Source: Thermothielavioides terrestris NRRL 8126 (taxonomy: Eukaryota > Ascomycota > Sordariomycetes > Sordariales > Chaetomiaceae). From it: 64,000 bases of DNA. The notes below the pieces were generated by a model that had not been told where the DNA came from, did not search any database, and saw only the letters and a list, made by a program, of their open reading frames with translations. The position numbers were made by a program, and so were the translations under genes. The DNA lies in assembly GCF_000226115.1 (NCBI RefSeq), contig NC_016457.1, positions 9,672,001 to 9,736,000 of the forward strand, in the 5' to 3' direction. This document shows positions 21,986-31,684 of this stretch, piece after piece; position 1 is the stretch's first letter, and each line of letters starts with the position of its first letter.

Positions 21986-22199
21986 CTTCCTTTGTGGTGC
22001 TAGATGCTGACTTCGGGGGGCAGGAGAGGCCATGATTGGGAGGCTGAAGGAGGGGCGGATGCGCAGCAAAGCCCTCGAGACGGGCCTCGCGACCGAGGAG
22101 GAGATCGAGGAAATGGTGAAGGCCTGGGAGGAGTGGATCAGAACCGACTCGGCTACGCTGGGCATCATGAACGGCGAGGTCGTGGTGAAGAAGGCATAA
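21234..22199 (+). CDS. SAM-dependent methyltransferase (UbiE/Methyltransf_11 type)
   Basis: Exons 21234-21915 and 22024-22199 give 285 residues. The 108-nt intron (GTGAGT, branch GATGCTGACT, GGCAG) joins RRAWG to EAMIGRLKEG in frame. After a run of threonines (MSTTTTTTTT), motif I is LDVGAGSGT (about 55-63), followed by VATDISEAIL, DAYALPFADASFDVVHAHQV and TRPGGLVAVRE, the standard order for small-molecule C- or O-methyltransferases. The C-terminal part ends in GIMNGEVVVKKA. The intron contains 47 consecutive T between donor and branch point. Substrate unknown. No obvious partner genes are adjacent. Confidence 0.88.
21939..21985. repeat. Homopolymer of 47 T inside the methyltransferase intron
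   Basis: Read directly from the sequence. It takes up 47 of the 108 intron bases, lies between the GTGAGT donor and the CTGAC branch point, and is transcribed as poly-U. Confidence 0.9.
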
Positions 22200-22869
22200 C
22201 TGGCCGCGGCGCAGAGAAGAATCTTGCCGGGTGGGCCAATATATATAGAGCTTGGGCGCCTTGACGGTGTAACGGACAGCGAATCATTTCTGGAAGAGTT
22301 TCATTGAAACATAACTTGTACAGACATCAATTTCAAGCCGGGAGACGCCGGCGAGTAGTTGAAAGACTAGGACAGGATCCGCCTAGTACCAGTGTCCAGG
22401 CTCCAGACCACCGGGAGGAACTGGATTTCGAGACAGCGACCAAGATAGAACCCCAATGCCGCCCTGTAGCTGGTTTCTGCCTCAGGACCTTGCCGCATAT
22501 ATCCGGGCGCCACACGTGCCGAGCTCTGAATGACTCCGGGGCACAACACGCTCTACTGCCGCCCCTTCATCTGATGTTTGTCCGCGCACCGAGCTCTGAA
22601 AGCAGCAAGAAGTAGTCTGGACCGGTCAAAGCTCCATTCCCCGCCTCCAGCTGGCATCGAGATTGCTGGCCCGTGGGTGGTCACAGCACGCCACCGCCCC
22701 CGTTGGCAGGACAAAGAAGCTCCTCGAGCTAGCTCCGAGCTCAGAACTCGACATCAACTAGCTAGCAGTTTAAATGCAGCAACCGCTCAACCACGCCCTT
22801 CCAACGATCATCAATCGACTCGCTATTCCTAAACTAGATTCCTAAACCAGAAGCAACATCGCCATCACA
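22200..22869. other. Intergenic region
   Basis: No supported gene. ACATCGCCATCACA directly before 22870 looks like the leader of the small gene that follows. Confidence 0.45.
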
Positions 22870-23297
22870 ATGTGTGTCTCATCCTTCACCACGGACCCGC
22901 ACCCCGTCACCACCAACGTGGGCATCGGCCAGTGCGCCGGCACAGCCGGCGCCGGCGCCGAGATCTGTAAGCCCCTTCTTACCTATCTCTCCCCATCCCC
23001 AATCCCCCCAAGCGCCTCCCACCAACCAAACTGCCAGACCAGCTTGCTAACCAGCAAACTCCACCCGGCGCGAAACCATCCGCAGACGCCCACGCGCCGC
23101 ACAGGACGCTCTTGCCGGCCAACCTAGCCGCCGCCGTCGAGGGCGGCGACGACCCGGCCGCCTCGTTCGACCTGCTCTTCGCCACCGGCAGGGGCGACTA
23201 CTCGCCCTGCGAGGACATGCAGATGGTGCTGCTCGAGTTCGTCGCCGACCCGCTCGGGCGGGCCACCGCGCTGCGGCATCTGAGGGAGGAGATCTGA
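22870..23297 (+). CDS. Small hypothetical protein, two exons
   Basis: Exons 22870-22966 and 23086-23297 give 102 residues; the 119-nt intron has GTAAGC, branch TGCTAAC and CGCAG, and splicing joins GAGAEI to YAHAPHRTLLPAN in frame. No signal peptide or membrane segment. The second half (FDLLFATGRGDYSPCEDMQM and VLLEFVADPLGRATALRHLR) looks like a compact helical domain but matches no family I can name. Its stop lies 246 bp before copia element E1. Clean splice signals and GC-rich third positions support a real gene. Confidence 0.55.
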
Positions 23298-23538
23298 ATG
23301 GTGAATCTACATCTACATCGAGATTGCTTTGAAATTGGGTCCTTTTGGCTTTGAGCTTTTGGTTGGATTGGAGTTTGGTTGGTTCCTCGGCCGGGCTGTC
23401 GTGCGTTTCTTCCTGGCGTTTGCTGCTGCTTTGGTTTGGGAATCTAGGAGACAGGTTGGGAGGCGACGGTGCTGAAATAAGGGTGGGGGAGGGACTCAGG
23501 GACTCTCGGAGGGATAAGGAAGGGGTAAGGTGGATGAG

Positions 23539-23543
23539 CTAGG
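23539..23543. repeat. Target site duplication CTAGG, left side of E1
   Basis: CTAGG precedes the TGTCAG start of the 5' LTR and recurs directly after the 3' LTR at 29577-29581. Confidence 0.9.
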
Positions 23544-23752
23544 TGTCAGAACCAGCCCGGCCCGGGGCTCCGGGCCGGCCCACCGAGATTAGGATCCACC
23601 AGCCTGATGCCCAACTGCCGCCCAAGACTGGGCTCCTGATCAGGGGAACCTCCCACAATAAAACATCCTCAACACTACGATTGATCCCAGTTGTATGCCT
23701 CGCTTGCATCGTGATAGCTTCATTTTCCTGAGCCTACGTAGCGGTTCCAACA
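23544..23752 (+). repeat. E1 5' LTR (209 bp)
   Basis: GC-rich, with intact CpA sites. Near its start it has a 9-bp perfect inverted repeat (CCGGCCCGG / CCGGGCCGG, loop GGCT). Compared with the 3' LTR its three C-to-T type changes all lie in its inner (right) half. Confidence 0.95.
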
Positions 23753-23832
23753 ATTAAGAGTCTCATTGGCTCGAAAACCCGCCTCTATCTCTAAGTAAAT
23801 GGCCCTACGTATAGCGCTCAGTAGCAACTACT

Positions 23833-26800
23833 ATGTCCTCGAAAGACAATACAAAGATCGACATTATCCTAGCTAGCCCGGATAACTGGGTGGCTTGGAA
23901 CTGTAAGTTCGTCAACAAGGCCAAACATCTCGACCTACTCGACTATTTCGAGGGCAAGGCGGAGCTCCTCCCGAAGCCTCTACTAGCCAATAGCTATAAT
24001 CTCGCCTACGAGCATATATAGCGCAAGCTCTAAGAATATATCGTCGAACTACGGGCTTCTATACCAGCTATAGCCAATGTAGGAGCTCTAGCCGATCTAG
24101 GAGCATCTTCTATAGGCGAGTAGCGACCTAGCACTGCGTCTATAGCCTAGGATAACGATATAGATTCCTAGACCCTTTCTAAGAACGAGGGCCCGTAAGA
24201 GTAGCCTAGTGTCGAAACACTGAACGGTAGCTAGAGGAAGCTCTATAAAGAGAAGGAGAAGTAGTTCAATAGCAATATCGCCATCTTCATTATATAGGTC
24301 GAGAAGGACCTAGACTATAAATATAAGGACTACGAACGTTAGACTAACTACCTTACCTAGATACTGACCTTTATAACTACTATAGTAGTAGCCAACTACT
24401 GGTCTACTTACTTTACGGAGCGTACCGATCTTCGAACGTAGTACAACAACCTTAAGAAGACTACTTGGCCAATCATCGAGACGATAACCGAGCTTTAGAC
24501 ACGTATTCGTATATACCTCGATATACTTAAATATCCTAGGAACGTATATATTAAGGAGGCTGATTTCGAGAGGTAGCTCGTTAAATAGGAGAACCTAATG
24601 GATAAGGCCTCCCTCTAGAAGATGAGCAAGGCAAAAGATCTTGGCCTATAGTTCAACGAACTGATAGCTATACTAGAGAAGTTGTTCCTAAGCTTTGTTT
24701 CCCTCTATACTATAAGCAAGATAGAGATCCTTGAGAAGCTAACCTTTCAAGATATAGCTATAGAAGTTCGTAAAGGTATATACCTATTCTTTAAAAAGGC
24801 CCCTAGCTATATAGGAAAAGGATCCTTCCCGACTTACGGCCCTAGAGAGAAAGAAAACAAAGACCCTAAGCAATTAGAGGATTAGGAGGATCGCTCTAAG
24901 CGCTAAATTAGCTATAAAGAGGGCGCTAGATTTGGCCGGTCTTACTCTAAACGTAAGCTAAATACGCCTATAGTTCTTGGCACCTCTATAAGGTCCTCAA
25001 GTATATTAAGCAAGTACCGCGTCTACAACTACTTCTATCCGACTAAGCAGTGCTACTATCTGAACCCTGAAAACGCGTCGCCTAGCTAGGAACCTAGAGA
25101 ACGTGTCAAGGCGTATATAAAGGCCAATTTAAAGGCCGATTCAACTCTATGAGCAGAGGCCAATAGGCTCTAGATAAAGAGATCTAAGAGTAGCCTCGTT
25201 GACGATACAAAGAGCAATATAGATAAAGATCCGCTACCGTATTGACTAGCCGACTGCTCTAGGAGGGCTATAGCTACGCTCTCAACGATGGAGCCTAAGA
25301 TCCTCGACGTAGAAATGGCCGATGCCAACGCCCCCGAAGAGGGTATAGCTCCCGAAGAGAGCACTGCCCTCGATATAGGCGACGCCCCCGAAGAGGGTAT
25401 AGCTTCCGAAGAGAGTACCGCCCCTAATGTAGGCAACGCCCCCGACGTAGGCACCAATATTATAGCAATGTTCAGCTACCAACATATTGCGAGAACGCGG
25501 TAGTAGAGAGCTATAGGCAAATGTATAGCGAGCTTCGCTATAATCCTAGCTACATTTTAGGTAGGCTAGAGATACCCTCTAATCAACTCTATGATCCTAG
25601 ATTCGGGGTCAACCATTTATATCGCCAACTATCTAAGTAGGTTCAAAAGGCCTCCTACGTTGGCCGCGCCTAATGACTATGTCTAGGTAGGCGAACACCC
25701 TATTTAGATTAAAGGATATAGCGAGATAGACGTTAAACTGTAAAACGACGAGGGCATTACAGTCCTTACGCTATACAATGTAGCCTACTGCCTAACCTTT
25801 GTATACAACATTGTGTCGTTGGAGCAGCTCAATCGACGAGGGATCTGGTAGGACAATAGCCTAAAGAGCGTATCGAACTACCTACTTAGGCGCTACGATT
25901 ATACTCTCCTCGGTTATACTACGAAGAAGCTCTAGCAATATATCCTCGAATATATGCCCGAAGACTATATGCCTATGGCCTTTGCCACTCGAACTAAGAG
26001 GCTCGATCGCTAGGCTCGTTGCATAGAGAGCGTGGCAAATGCTATAACTTGGCATCTATACCTTGGCTACGTAGGCCCAAGAGCCCTTGAACACTTCGTC
26101 AATTGCTTATAAGAAAGGCGTATCAAAGGCGTACCTACGTTTGAATATAACGGCTATAGCCTTGGCAAGTCGAAACATAGGCCTAATCGTATTCCTAGGC
26201 CGTTGAATTACGGCCTAGGGGACAGGATCGCCCTGGATCTATACCCCTTCTAGCTAGGCCGATAGGGCTTTAAATATCTATTGTTGGCGACAGATCGCTA
26301 TTTAGGTATAATATAGGACTACTATCTACGCGATTGCAAAGTACCTAGCATCTTAGTAGCTATTAAATACTTTACTACATTGCTCGAAAGGTAGTATTAG
26401 CTATATATCAAGGTCCTAGAGTGTGACAACGAATTTATATAGGCGAGCGCCATTACTACCTAGGCAGAGAGATAAGGTATCCAAATAGAGCCTTTAGCGC
26501 CCGATACGCCTATATAGAACGGGGGCGCTAAACGCTTGGGGGGTATAATTAAGGAGAAGGCTAGAGCAATGGCTATTAGTACATAGTTGCTATAGCAACT
26601 GTGGCTAGAAATCACTAGGGCTATAGTATATCTCTATAATAGGATACCAACCTTGACAATAGAGTGGATAATACCGTAGGATCGCTTTTACACCTTCCTC
26701 GTAAAAAGAGATAGCCTAAAAGCCTTAGAGTATAAGCTATACCAAGGGCATTTGAAGGTCTATAGCTATAAGGCTTTCGCTATAGCCAATACTACCAAGA

Positions 26801-29180
26801 AGAAGGAAAGGCGCCTCGAACAGCTCCGACTAAGAGCTTAGATTAGCTACTTCGTAGAATACGATTCCTCGAACATCTATCGTATCTAGAACCTAGCTAC
26901 CAACTAGGTAGTATATATATACGATATAATCTTTGACAAGAGGCAGCGTTTTCCTAGCAATAAGGAGGACCTGGTATAAGACCTCGCCTAGGTGGACCTC
27001 GAAGAGCTGAAGCGTTGGCTTAATGCTAGGGGCGTAGACAACGCTAGCTAGCTAGACGATAGCGACCTTATATCTACGGTAGAAGAAGAAGGTTCTATAG
27101 AAGCGTTTAACATACCTTCAACGACTCTCGAAGATCTAGAAGAGAGCCTAGCCACCACTGACGAAGTGTTAGATACAATTGTAGTAAAAGGCGATGCTAC
27201 AAGCACCTTCCTAGAGTTCCAATATCCAACTCCTCCACCTACTTCGCTAGGCGCCTTGATCGCGGCTACCTTCCTAGGTACATATCTACCTAGAGCCTCT
27301 AAAGGAGCGTTCCAACTATAGGAAGCCGCCTTTAACATAGGAACGTTAGGCCCTAGAGCTACTGAACGTAGATACTTAAGGAGGGTCCTCTATATAGAGA
27401 AGGAGAGAGAGGAACTTGCCTAAAAGAGTAAAAAGAGGGCTAAGAAAGTAGTCGGTACTATTAAGAAGGAAGATAGTAGCGTCAAGAGGATCTTTTAAGA
27501 GGAAGTTGATCGCCTATAGCAAGAAGGTAAGCTTAGATCTATCTACTAGTCGATACTCCCGTCTATACCTCGATAGTACTCTGAACTCAAAGATTATCTA
27601 CTAGGCCAGTTGTTCCTAGAGGTGGAACGCGATCATCTCCGAAGCTACGAAGCGATAGGCTCCTAGGAAGAGATTCGCCACTATAATAAGGAGGTCCAGG
27701 GCAAATAGATCCTAGATTATATATAGATATACGTCTATAAGTTCAACAAGAGTAGGCACCTCGTCAAGTGTAAAGCGAGGCTTATAGCGTATAGCGATCA
27801 ACAAAAGAAGAGGTTCGCCGAAGAGAACTATATAGCTATACTCGCTACACGATCCTTCAGAACAGTGCTCGCTACTATAGCGAGGTTCGACCTAGAGCTA
27901 AAACAGTTCGATATAGTCAACGCCTTCGTCAACGTAAAGATCGATAAGGATATCTATATAGAGATACTATACGACTACTATAAAATAGGAACTATCCTAA
28001 AGCTGAAGAAGGCGCTCTACGGCCTATAGAAGTCTCCCCTTCTCTAGCAACGAGAGCTAACGGCCACCCTAAGGAATCTAGGGTTCTAGGCTATACTATA
28101 AGAGCCCTATATTATAACAAACAAAGGTATTATCGTCTTCTTCTATATAGATAACATCGTCCTCGCCTACTATAAAAAGGATCAACATTGAGCTAACGAG
28201 GTGATTAGCCGACTATAAGAAAAATATAAGTTTATAGGAGGAGACGACCTCCTATAGTTCCTAGGTATAGAGGTTTATCGCAATCGTAAGAGGCACTTGA
28301 TCTAGCTTAGCTAAACCATATACATTGAGAAGATCAAGAGGTTGGCCTAGGAAAAGGGAGAGCCAGAGACTCTAATCGTCAAAGGCGAACTGCTCCTATA
28401 CAACGATATTGCTAGCTATAGCTCTGTTGGGCTTTATCAAAGGAAGATCGGCTTAATCCTATATACCACCGTCAATATATACCTAGACATTGCCTTTGTA
28501 GCCTCTAAACTTATATAGTTTAATTAGAACCTAGGACCTAAACACCATTATATAGCTGATCGAGTATTGCGATATCTCTATCGAACAAGGTTCTAAGCCC
28601 TCCAACTAGGAGGAAGAGACATCCTAATCGTAGCTAGCGATACTAGCTTCGTTAACAACAGTATCGACCATAAGAGCTTATAAGGTTACACTATCATCCT
28701 ATTCGGCGAGCTAATTGCCTAGAGAGCTAGTAAATAGGATATAGTAACTATATCGACTATAGAAGTAGAGCTGTTAGTACTTGTATAGGTAGCGAAAGAG
28801 GGTATATTCCTTCAACGCCTATTAGAGGCACTAGAGATCCACCTAGATAACAAGATCCTATCGATTTAGTACGATAATAAGCAGACGATCCGGCTAATCA
28901 ACGCTAAGGTGGCTATACTATAGACGAAGCTGAAGTATATCGACATTTATAACCATTGGCTACGCTAGGAAGCGTAGAACGAGAGAGTTCACATAGAATA
29001 TATACCTTCGAACCAGATATTAGCCAACGGCCTAACGAAGGTGCTAAAACCAAAGCCCTATAGGAAGTTCGTAGAAATGCTCAATCTGGTCGATATCCAA
29101 GCCTTTATCGAGATACACGCCTACTAGGCAATATAGAAGGAAGAAACATAGGGCTAGAAGAAGGCTCTAGCCAAACAGAG
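23833..29180 (+). pseudogene. gag-pol of copia element E1, destroyed by C-to-T changes
   Basis: The start MSSKDNTKIDIILASPDNWV is readable, with gag-like KAKHLDLLDYFEGKAE. A protease motif LDSGST appears near 25595, an integrase core (ATDRYLG, then CDNEFI, then a glutamate further on) around 26280-26580, reverse transcriptase (FDIVNAFVN at about 27905; YIDNIVLA at about 28145, where the family has YIDDI) and RNase H (ASDTSF at about 28635, ending with ILANGLTKVL). TAG stops replace many Gln and Trp codons throughout. In a hand count of 24001-24240 there are 16 TAG and one CAG. It cannot make protein. Confidence 0.9.
25318..25458 (+). repeat. Minisatellite in the E1 pol linker, about two and a half units of 54 bp
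   Basis: The unit encodes DAPEEGIAPEESTALDIG-like repeats (18 codons) between the gag knuckle region and the protease. E2 has the same unit in a larger copy number. Confidence 0.8.
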
Positions 29181-29367
29181 GGTTCGGTTTACAGTGTGAT
29201 ATATAGGATTGAAAAGGGTAGGCGTATAAGGCTCAGTAGATCAGGGCGATAGTAGAAGGACCTCAACACTATAGAATTACTGGATCGGGAAAGACGCAGT
29301 GTTGGGAATAGCTTCATAGATTACTGGATTTGGCAGGCCAGAGCTGGAGGCTCAACCTGGGGGGGTA

Positions 29368-29576
29368 TGTCAGAACTAGCCCGGCCCGGGGCTCCGGGCC
29401 GGCCCACCGAGATTAGGATCCACCAGCCTGATGCCCAACTGCCGCCCAAGACTGGGCTCCTGATCAGGGGAACCTCCCACAATAAAACATCCTCAACACC
29501 ACGATTGATCCCAGTTGTATGCCTCGCTTGCATCGTGATAGCTTCATTTTCCTGAGCCTGCGCAGCGGTTCCAACA
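29368..29576 (+). repeat. E1 3' LTR (209 bp)
   Basis: Differs from the 5' LTR at four positions. The only change it carries itself (CCAG to CTAG) is at its tenth base, next to the interior. It is followed by the duplicated target CTAGG (29577-29581). Confidence 0.95.
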
Positions 29577-29581
29577 CTAGG

Positions 29582-29919
29582 AAATACTGAGCCGGCCTCA
29601 TTACGGAGTAAGGCGTCTTGCGTCTGCACCATCAAGAGCGTTGAAGGAGCTTCGGGTAATCTAGTTTTCGAGGCATCATGGCATCCAACTCGGGCAGGCT
29701 GGGGTGCGCACTCGATATCGGGTCGTGCTGCATTTCCCCTTCTTGAATGTACCACAGCACAGCCGCTTTCGCGAATCAAGGTGGAGTTCCCCCCGTCAAA
29801 TCAAGCTTGGGTTGCCGAGGCGGATATAGAGAACCAGCCAGATTATCCACGAGCTTGAGCAACCACGCGTGAAGCACGCCAGTCAAGTGCAGGTCTACGC
29901 GCTGTGCGATAGCCAGCCG
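29582..29919. other. Region between E1 and the kinase-like gene
   Basis: No gene supported. It is the right flank of the E1 insertion and the 3' region of the kinase-like gene. Confidence 0.45.
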
Positions 29920-30753
29920 CTAGCACCGCGCCGAACTCTCCGTGTCGACGGAACCTGTCCCCGGTTCTCCAAGCTCTGGTGGAGCGGGGGAGAGCACTGC
30001 GTCACCTACACGATCTCGAATCCGCTGGATGTCGGCCACCACCTCGCCCGCACCGCCATACTGCCTCATCCAACACTTTCTCACCACTTCTCCCAGCAGC
30101 AAGTCGTCTGTAGCCGGAAACACATCCACGCCGAACAGCGCCTCCAGCTCCGCGTCGTTCTTGTCGTGAAATGGCTGATACGTCGTCTCGAGCTCGTAGA
30201 GCAGCGAGCCGAGGGCGAACAGCTCCGATTGGACGGACGGCTGCGTGGTTGACAGCCGCGGGTGCGTCGCGTGCGCGCTGGGGCAGATCAGGGGCGGGGA
30301 GCCGTCGAGGGAGGAGCCAGCAAAGTCGGAGAGCTTGACGTTGCCGTCCGCGTCGAGCAGGACGTTGTACGTGCCGACGTCGACCTGGCACACGCCGCGC
30401 GAGTGGATGTACTGCATCGCCTCGGCCGTCTGCAGCGCCCACCGCAGCACATCGGGCGTCGGCGGCCGCTCGTTCCGCGCGCGGTGCTCCAGGAGGCGCT
30501 CGCGCAGGGAGCACTGCAGCCGCTGGAGGATGAGGGCATCCGGTTGGGTTCCGAGGAGCGCGGGGATCCGTGGGTGCGAGCCGAGGCGCTCGTAGATCTG
30601 CCGCTCTACCCGGAGCTGCTGTTTGGACGGCTCGTCGTCGGTGAACGCCCGCTTCAGGACCGCCTTGTCCGAAATGAACCATACGGCGCCCGACAGCCCA
30701 CAGGTCCAGGGCAGCCCGCTCAGATTCGTGGGGACCGAAACCTCGTCCGACAT
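29920..30753 (-). CDS. Kinase-like protein with altered catalytic motifs
   Basis: One exon, 277 residues. The fold markers of a protein kinase are present: K34 in AVLKRA (beta-3 lysine), a helix-C-like ERQIYERL, the catalytic-loop segment QVDVGTYNVLLD (D125 and N130 kept, but HRD is changed to QVD) and DFAG at 143-146 in place of DFG. The C-lobe part SELFALGSLLYELETTYQPF matches the usual DvwslG segment. The glycine loop is not recognisable. Fungal genomes carry many such small divergent kinases; whether it still phosphorylates is open. The frame is open upstream to 31251, adding 166 residues of poor quality (Ala run, Trp/Cys-rich), so I start at MSDEVSV. Confidence 0.7.
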   Translation of the reverse strand: MSDEVSVPTNLSGLPWTCGLSGAVWFISDKAVLKRAFTDDEPSKQQLRVERQIYERLGSHPRIPALLGTQPDALILQRLQCSLRERLLEHRARNERPPTPDVLRWALQTAEAMQYIHSRGVCQVDVGTYNVLLDADGNVKLSDFAGSSLDGSPPLICPSAHATHPRLSTTQPSVQSELFALGSLLYELETTYQPFHDKNDAELEALFGVDVFPATDDLLLGEVVRKCWMRQYGGAGEVVADIQRIRDRVGDAVLSPAPPELGEPGTGSVDTESSARC

Positions 30754-31467
30754 CGCGAAAGACAACACGTCTCGGTTCTGCAGATATCGTTGAGGAGCAG
30801 AATGGAAGAAACAGCTGAGTGTGAGACTGGCGTAGTCCTCCTGCCGGCGGCTGCGCGCTGCCTTGCAAATGAACACACAACCCCCCTGAGAGTCCCGAGT
30901 CAGCCAGAAAGATGTCAACCCAGAAGATAAGCTCCTGGGTGTAGCCGGGGCCTGAATGGCGAATGTCTTGTTTTCGAGCTCCTTGACTGAGTGGCCGTTG
31001 GATCTTGCAACGGACGCGGTCAGTCGGTGAGACAAGGCCCCAGCAAACTTAATCTGCCCCGCGGGCGTTAGCCACAGCAAGAAAAGCAACCAGCGCTCGT
31101 GCAATGGTGCTGCGGCTGCGGCTGCGGCTGCGGCTGCGAGTAACTTGCGGCCCATTGTTGCAACGCACCAACAGACAACGCACAAACACCCAACACACCA
31201 ACTGAACACGCTCGCCATAGCAGGGCCAATCACCCAAGCAGTGAAGTGCAATGCCGCAACAAGAATAATTGGATATTGACTGAAATGTCCCTCGTCTCCT
31301 CACATCCCCCCTGCCATTCAACCCGCCCGCTGCACCCCCCGGCGCGGTAACCATGCAAGCCTCCCCACACCCCCAAACTCAGGTCAGAAGAAAATAAAGA
31401 GACAACCACACCATGCCAAGGGGTATTCATTGCACACCGAGCACCCTCCTTAACAAAATACGAGAAG

Positions 31468-31498
31468 CATCCATCCATCCATCCATCCATCCATCCAT
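31468..31498. repeat. Microsatellite (CATC)7
   Basis: Seven full CATC units and a partial one, read directly; likely in or just past the PRP24 3' UTR. Confidence 0.9.
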
Positions 31499-31534
31499 GA
31501 GTGGTGGTATCATACATCCCGCCCGCCCGACCGC

Positions 31535-31558
31535 CCGACCGACCGACCGACCGACCGA
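31535..31558. repeat. Microsatellite (CCGA)n
   Basis: About six CGAC/CCGA units in a row following an imperfect CGCC/CGAC stretch from 31520. Confidence 0.85.
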
Positions 31559-31684
31559 GGAGCAGCAGTAGCAGCAATAAGAGAAGAGATGCAATGCGAG
31601 CGCGCGCGTCCCCCTTCATGCCCGCCCCCTTGTCCGCGTAGTAACATGGCAATAGTAAAATAAGAAGAGAACCGACCAGCTTGC

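Larger units (their letters stand above)
23544..29576 (+). mobile_element. Complete Ty1/copia retrotransposon E1, inactivated
   Basis: Two 209-bp LTRs (23544-23752 and 29368-29576) begin TGTCAG and end TTCCAACA and are flanked by a perfect 5-bp duplication (CTAGG). The LTRs differ at only four positions, all C/T or G/A. The interior keeps the order gag, protease, integrase, reverse transcriptase, RNase H, the copia arrangement, but is full of stop codons. A G-rich tract (ACCTGGGGGGG) ends 2 bp before the 3' LTR and is the polypurine tract. The insertion lies between the small gene ending at 23297 and the kinase-like gene at 29920. Confidence 0.95.
30754..31684. other. Region between the kinase-like gene and PRP24
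   Basis: It holds the 5' region of the kinase-like gene and the 3' UTR of PRP24, with two tetranucleotide microsatellites and a CAG/CTG-rich patch (GCTGCGGCTGCGG) near 31110. A minus-strand frame is open through much of it but looks non-coding. Confidence 0.45.

Noticed and set aside
25170..25457. Minus-strand frame in E1 with Gly/Ala/Ser repeats (also 41623-41913 in E2)
   Set aside because: Antisense reading of the 54-bp minisatellite of the polyprotein.
25318..25458. CRISPR-like array
   Set aside because: The repeats are contiguous 54-bp coding minisatellite units without spacers, in a eukaryotic retrotransposon.
30754..31251. N-terminal extension of the kinase-like protein
   Set aside because: Open by chance: an Ala run from a trinucleotide repeat and Trp/Cys-rich sequence; the kinase-like domain starts right after MSDEVSV.
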